This document shows, in pieces, positions 14,988 through 16,541 of a DNA stretch of 16,541 nt (position 1 is its first letter; each line of letters starts with the position of its first letter). Source of the stretch: Opitutia bacterium UBA5964 (lineage in GTDB: Bacteria > Verrucomicrobiota > Verrucomicrobiia > Opitutales > Coraliomargaritaceae); NCBI GenBank assembly GCA_002430605.1, contig DJBY01000082.1:1-16541 (forward strand), read 5' to 3'. A model generated the notes under the pieces. The model saw only the letters and a program-made list of their open reading frames with translations. It was not told where the DNA came from and did not search any database. Made by a program: the position numbers and the translations under genes.

Positions 14988-16541
14988 TTAGCGAAGGCGG
15001 CGATTACTGCGACTCGAGGTATCAACGGCTGCGCCGTCGGCGGCGGTAACTTTGCTGGTATCTTTTTCATCCTGCTCACCAGTGCGCTCGATTGCCTTGA
15101 GTTCAGAGGGCTCCTTGGCAATCGCTGCGGCAGCTTCGTCGGCTAGCTTGCTGGCATCTTCTTCGGCCTGCTTGCGGGCGCGCTCGATTACCTTGAGTTC
15201 AGTGCGCTCCTTCGCCATCGCTTCGGCTCGACGTGTCTGCGCTCGGAAATCTTCTATGTCCTGCAGCGTTTTCAAATCTTCCGGCGCCAGTTCATATCCA
15301 GGCACATCCGCTGGCACCACGCCCATTTGGTTGAGCACCCGTGGGTCGATGATATCGCGGTAAGTACTGCCATCCGGATTCAACGTCTTCGCGGTGATAA
15401 AGATAATTAGGTTACGTTGCTCGATCTTGTCGGAGTCACTGCTAAATAAGCGCCCGATTCCCGGAAGGTCGCCCAATATCGGCACTTTTGATCCGCTATT
15501 CGTTACAATATTTTCAACTAGGCCGCCAATCGCTAAAGTGAAGCCGTCTTTAACCATAATCGACGTCTCGGTACGGCGACTCGCAATTCTTGGAGCATCG
15601 GTGCCCTCAAGATCTACAAATCCAATTATACTAGACACCTCGGGAACAATATCAAGATTGATGAAACCGGCACTGTTCACATGCGGAGTCACATCCAGCT
15701 TAATACCAATATCTAAGAACTCATACCCGTCAAGCTGCCGCACACTCTCTCCACCCTCCTGAGAATATGTATATTGAGCCAGCGGATACTGCTCACCAAT
15801 GACTATTTTTGCTGCGGTATTATCGAGCGTCACCACGGTGGGATTTGAGACCAACTTAATGTCGTCTTTCTGATTTAATGCACTCAAAACGACTTCAAAC
15901 TGGCCTGCAGAGAACACCGCGGTGTCCAAGCGACTGGTGCCGGCCAAACTCGTCATTGTGCGAGTGAGGTCAGTGCCATTTCCAGATAAAACTCCATTCC
16001 CAGAGTTAGAAAAAACTCCATTCTCAGAGACAAATGAAAGTCCATCCTCAGAGCTAAAGCCATTCCGACTGCTAGAATTAGAGCCACTCGAACTGTTAGA
16101 ATTAGAGCTATTATTACTCGTATAATCACGTGCCGAATTATCATCGCTACTCCGATTCCGCGACCACTGACGCTCGAACGGCCCCGCGGAGACGCCGTAG
16201 CCGCTGAGGGAAGCCCAATCAATACCGACATTCTTTGTATCCGTATTCGTGACCTCGATGAACTTCGACTCGATCATGACCTGGGCTGTCGCTTTATCGA
16301 GTCGTTCAATGATCTCTTGGACCTTGTTCATCCGCGACGGGCGCTCGGTAATCACCAACGCATTACTGCGTGCATCAACTTGCACACGACCACCGGCAGC
16401 GGTATCGATCAGCGGAGCGATCGAGTTTTGCAGCTCTGCTGCACTCGCATAATTTAAAACGAAGACGCGGGTATCGACGGGCTCGGTAGTCAGCTCTTCG
16501 ATACTCTTAATCCGAATAATATTACGATCCTCAACATACGT
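14988..16541 (-). CDS. Secretin (type II secretion / type IV pilus GspD/PilQ superfamily), 5' end outside window
   Basis: The frame is open to the window edge, giving 517 visible residues and lacking the N-terminus. Window residues about 26-82 are a secretin N-type ring-building subdomain (VFVLNYASAAEL, VQVDARSNALVITERP, IIERLD). Residues about 126-194 are a Ser/Asn/Gly low-complexity insertion. Residues about 207-392 are the secretin barrel domain (LVSNPTVVTLDN, LDIGIKLDVTPHV, RRTETSIMVKDGFTLAIGGL), with the signature VPILGDLPGIGRLF at 353-366. The tail (427-517) is charged, contains a 32-residue tandem repeat and ends SNRRLR. Secretins form outer-membrane gates for folded proteins, pili or phage. 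The GTG at 16383-16385 is internal to the first domain and not a real start. The downstream giant gene is 27 bp away. The repeats and the tail are unusual; which secretion system it serves cannot be told from here. Confidence 0.93.
   Translation of the reverse strand, partial: TYVEDRNIIRIKSIEELTTEPVDTRVFVLNYASAAELQNSIAPLIDTAAGGRVQVDARSNALVITERPSRMNKVQEIIERLDKATAQVMIESKFIEVTNTDTKNVGIDWASLSGYGVSAGPFERQWSRNRSSDDNSARDYTSNNSSNSNSSSGSNSSSRNGFSSEDGLSFVSENGVFSNSGNGVLSGNGTDLTRTMTSLAGTSRLDTAVFSAGQFEVVLSALNQKDDIKLVSNPTVVTLDNTAAKIVIGEQYPLAQYTYSQEGGESVRQLDGYEFLDIGIKLDVTPHVNSAGFINLDIVPEVSSIIGFVDLEGTDAPRIASRRTETSIMVKDGFTLAIGGLVENIVTNSGSKVPILGDLPGIGRLFSSDSDKIEQRNLIIFITAKTLNPDGSTYRDIIDPRVLNQMGVVPADVPGYELAPEDLKTLQDIEDFRAQTRRAEAMAKERTELKVIERARKQAEEDASKLADEAAAAIAKEPSELKAIERTGEQDEKDTSKVTAADGAAVDTSSRSNRRLR
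15054..15245 (-). repeat. 96-bp tandem duplication in the secretin tail
   Basis: Two copies, 15054-15149 and 15150-15245, with period 96 bp (32 codons). Shared blocks include GCTGG[TC]ATCTT, CGCTCGATT[GA]CCTTGAGTTC and CGCTCCTT or its close variant. The protein shows AKERTELKVIERARKQAEED and AKEPSELKAIERTGEQDEKD in register. Because the unit is a multiple of three, copy number can change without a frameshift. Confidence 0.75.
15970..16120 (-). repeat. 24-bp minisatellite in the secretin Ser/Asn insertion
   Basis: ACTCCATTCCCAGAG-type units begin at 15991, 16015 and 16039 (period 24), with degenerate or shortened relatives on both sides (near 15973 and 16058). TAGAATTAGAGC recurs at 16073 and 16097, again 24 bp apart. 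The peptide reads in eights, for example SNSNSSSG, SNSSSRNG, FSSEDGLS, FVSENGVF and SNSGNGVL. The unit is in frame, so expansion or contraction would alter insert length only. Confidence 0.72.

Noticed and set aside
14384..15121. 245-codon minus-strand frame across the giant gene start and secretin end
   Set aside because: It is a shadow frame, rich in Arg and Ser, overlapping two well-supported genes in the same direction.

Overview
The window looks like a chromosomal segment of a Verrucomicrobiota bacterium, probably a marine Opitutae/Puniceicoccales-type organism. This is inferred from style, not from a marker gene. The signs are two small secreted proteins with an SHD1-like (SLA1-homology) fold plus coiled coil, a giant secreted CARDB/MAM-like protein with a Trp/Tyr-rich C-terminus, mostly weak Shine-Dalgarno sites, and a SET methyltransferase of the kind known in the PVC group. 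Nearly everything is on the minus strand.

Left part (1-6791). The plus-strand 3' end of an L,D-transpeptidase (1-102) meets, with no gap, a tandem pair of small paralogous exported proteins on the minus strand (103-579 and 586-1104). A 306-bp gene-free stretch follows. Next come four housekeeping-like minus-strand genes: phosphoenolpyruvate carboxylase (ppc), a small SET-domain lysine methyltransferase with a polylysine tail, glycerol-3-phosphate dehydrogenase (gpsA) and ketopantoate hydroxymethyltransferase (panB). gpsA and the SET gene are 35 bp apart and probably cotranscribed. The PEP carboxylase keeps its catalytic motifs but appears to have lost two of the four residues that bind the feedback inhibitor aspartate/malate in E. 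coli.

Middle (6792-7577). A small single-pass membrane protein is transcribed rightward, divergent from panB. It is followed by an unusual array: five hairpins spaced 44-45 bp apart, four with T-runs that make good intrinsic terminators. The array is bounded by a perfect 12-bp inverted repeat, and one copy has its loop in inverted orientation. A separate hairpin at 7481-7510 is the likely terminator of the leftward giant gene.

Right part (7578-16541). A leftward pair: the 3' two-thirds or so of a type II/IV-pilus-like secretin gene (running off the window) and, 27 bp downstream, a 2460-residue exported protein. The giant protein reads as a signal peptide, a seven-bladed RCC1 propeller, three repeats of [CARDB, CARDB, MAM/jelly-roll-like], two more CARDB-like domains, a Verrucomicrobia-style module, and a 100-residue C-terminus with 27 aromatic residues in five short repeats. 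The tight coupling suggests that the secretin and the giant protein work together, for example as secretion port and surface-exposed substrate. The secretin gene carries a 24-bp minisatellite in a Ser/Asn-rich insertion and a 96-bp tandem duplication in its C-terminal tail. The secretin/giant-protein pair and the hairpin array are the most interesting parts of the window.
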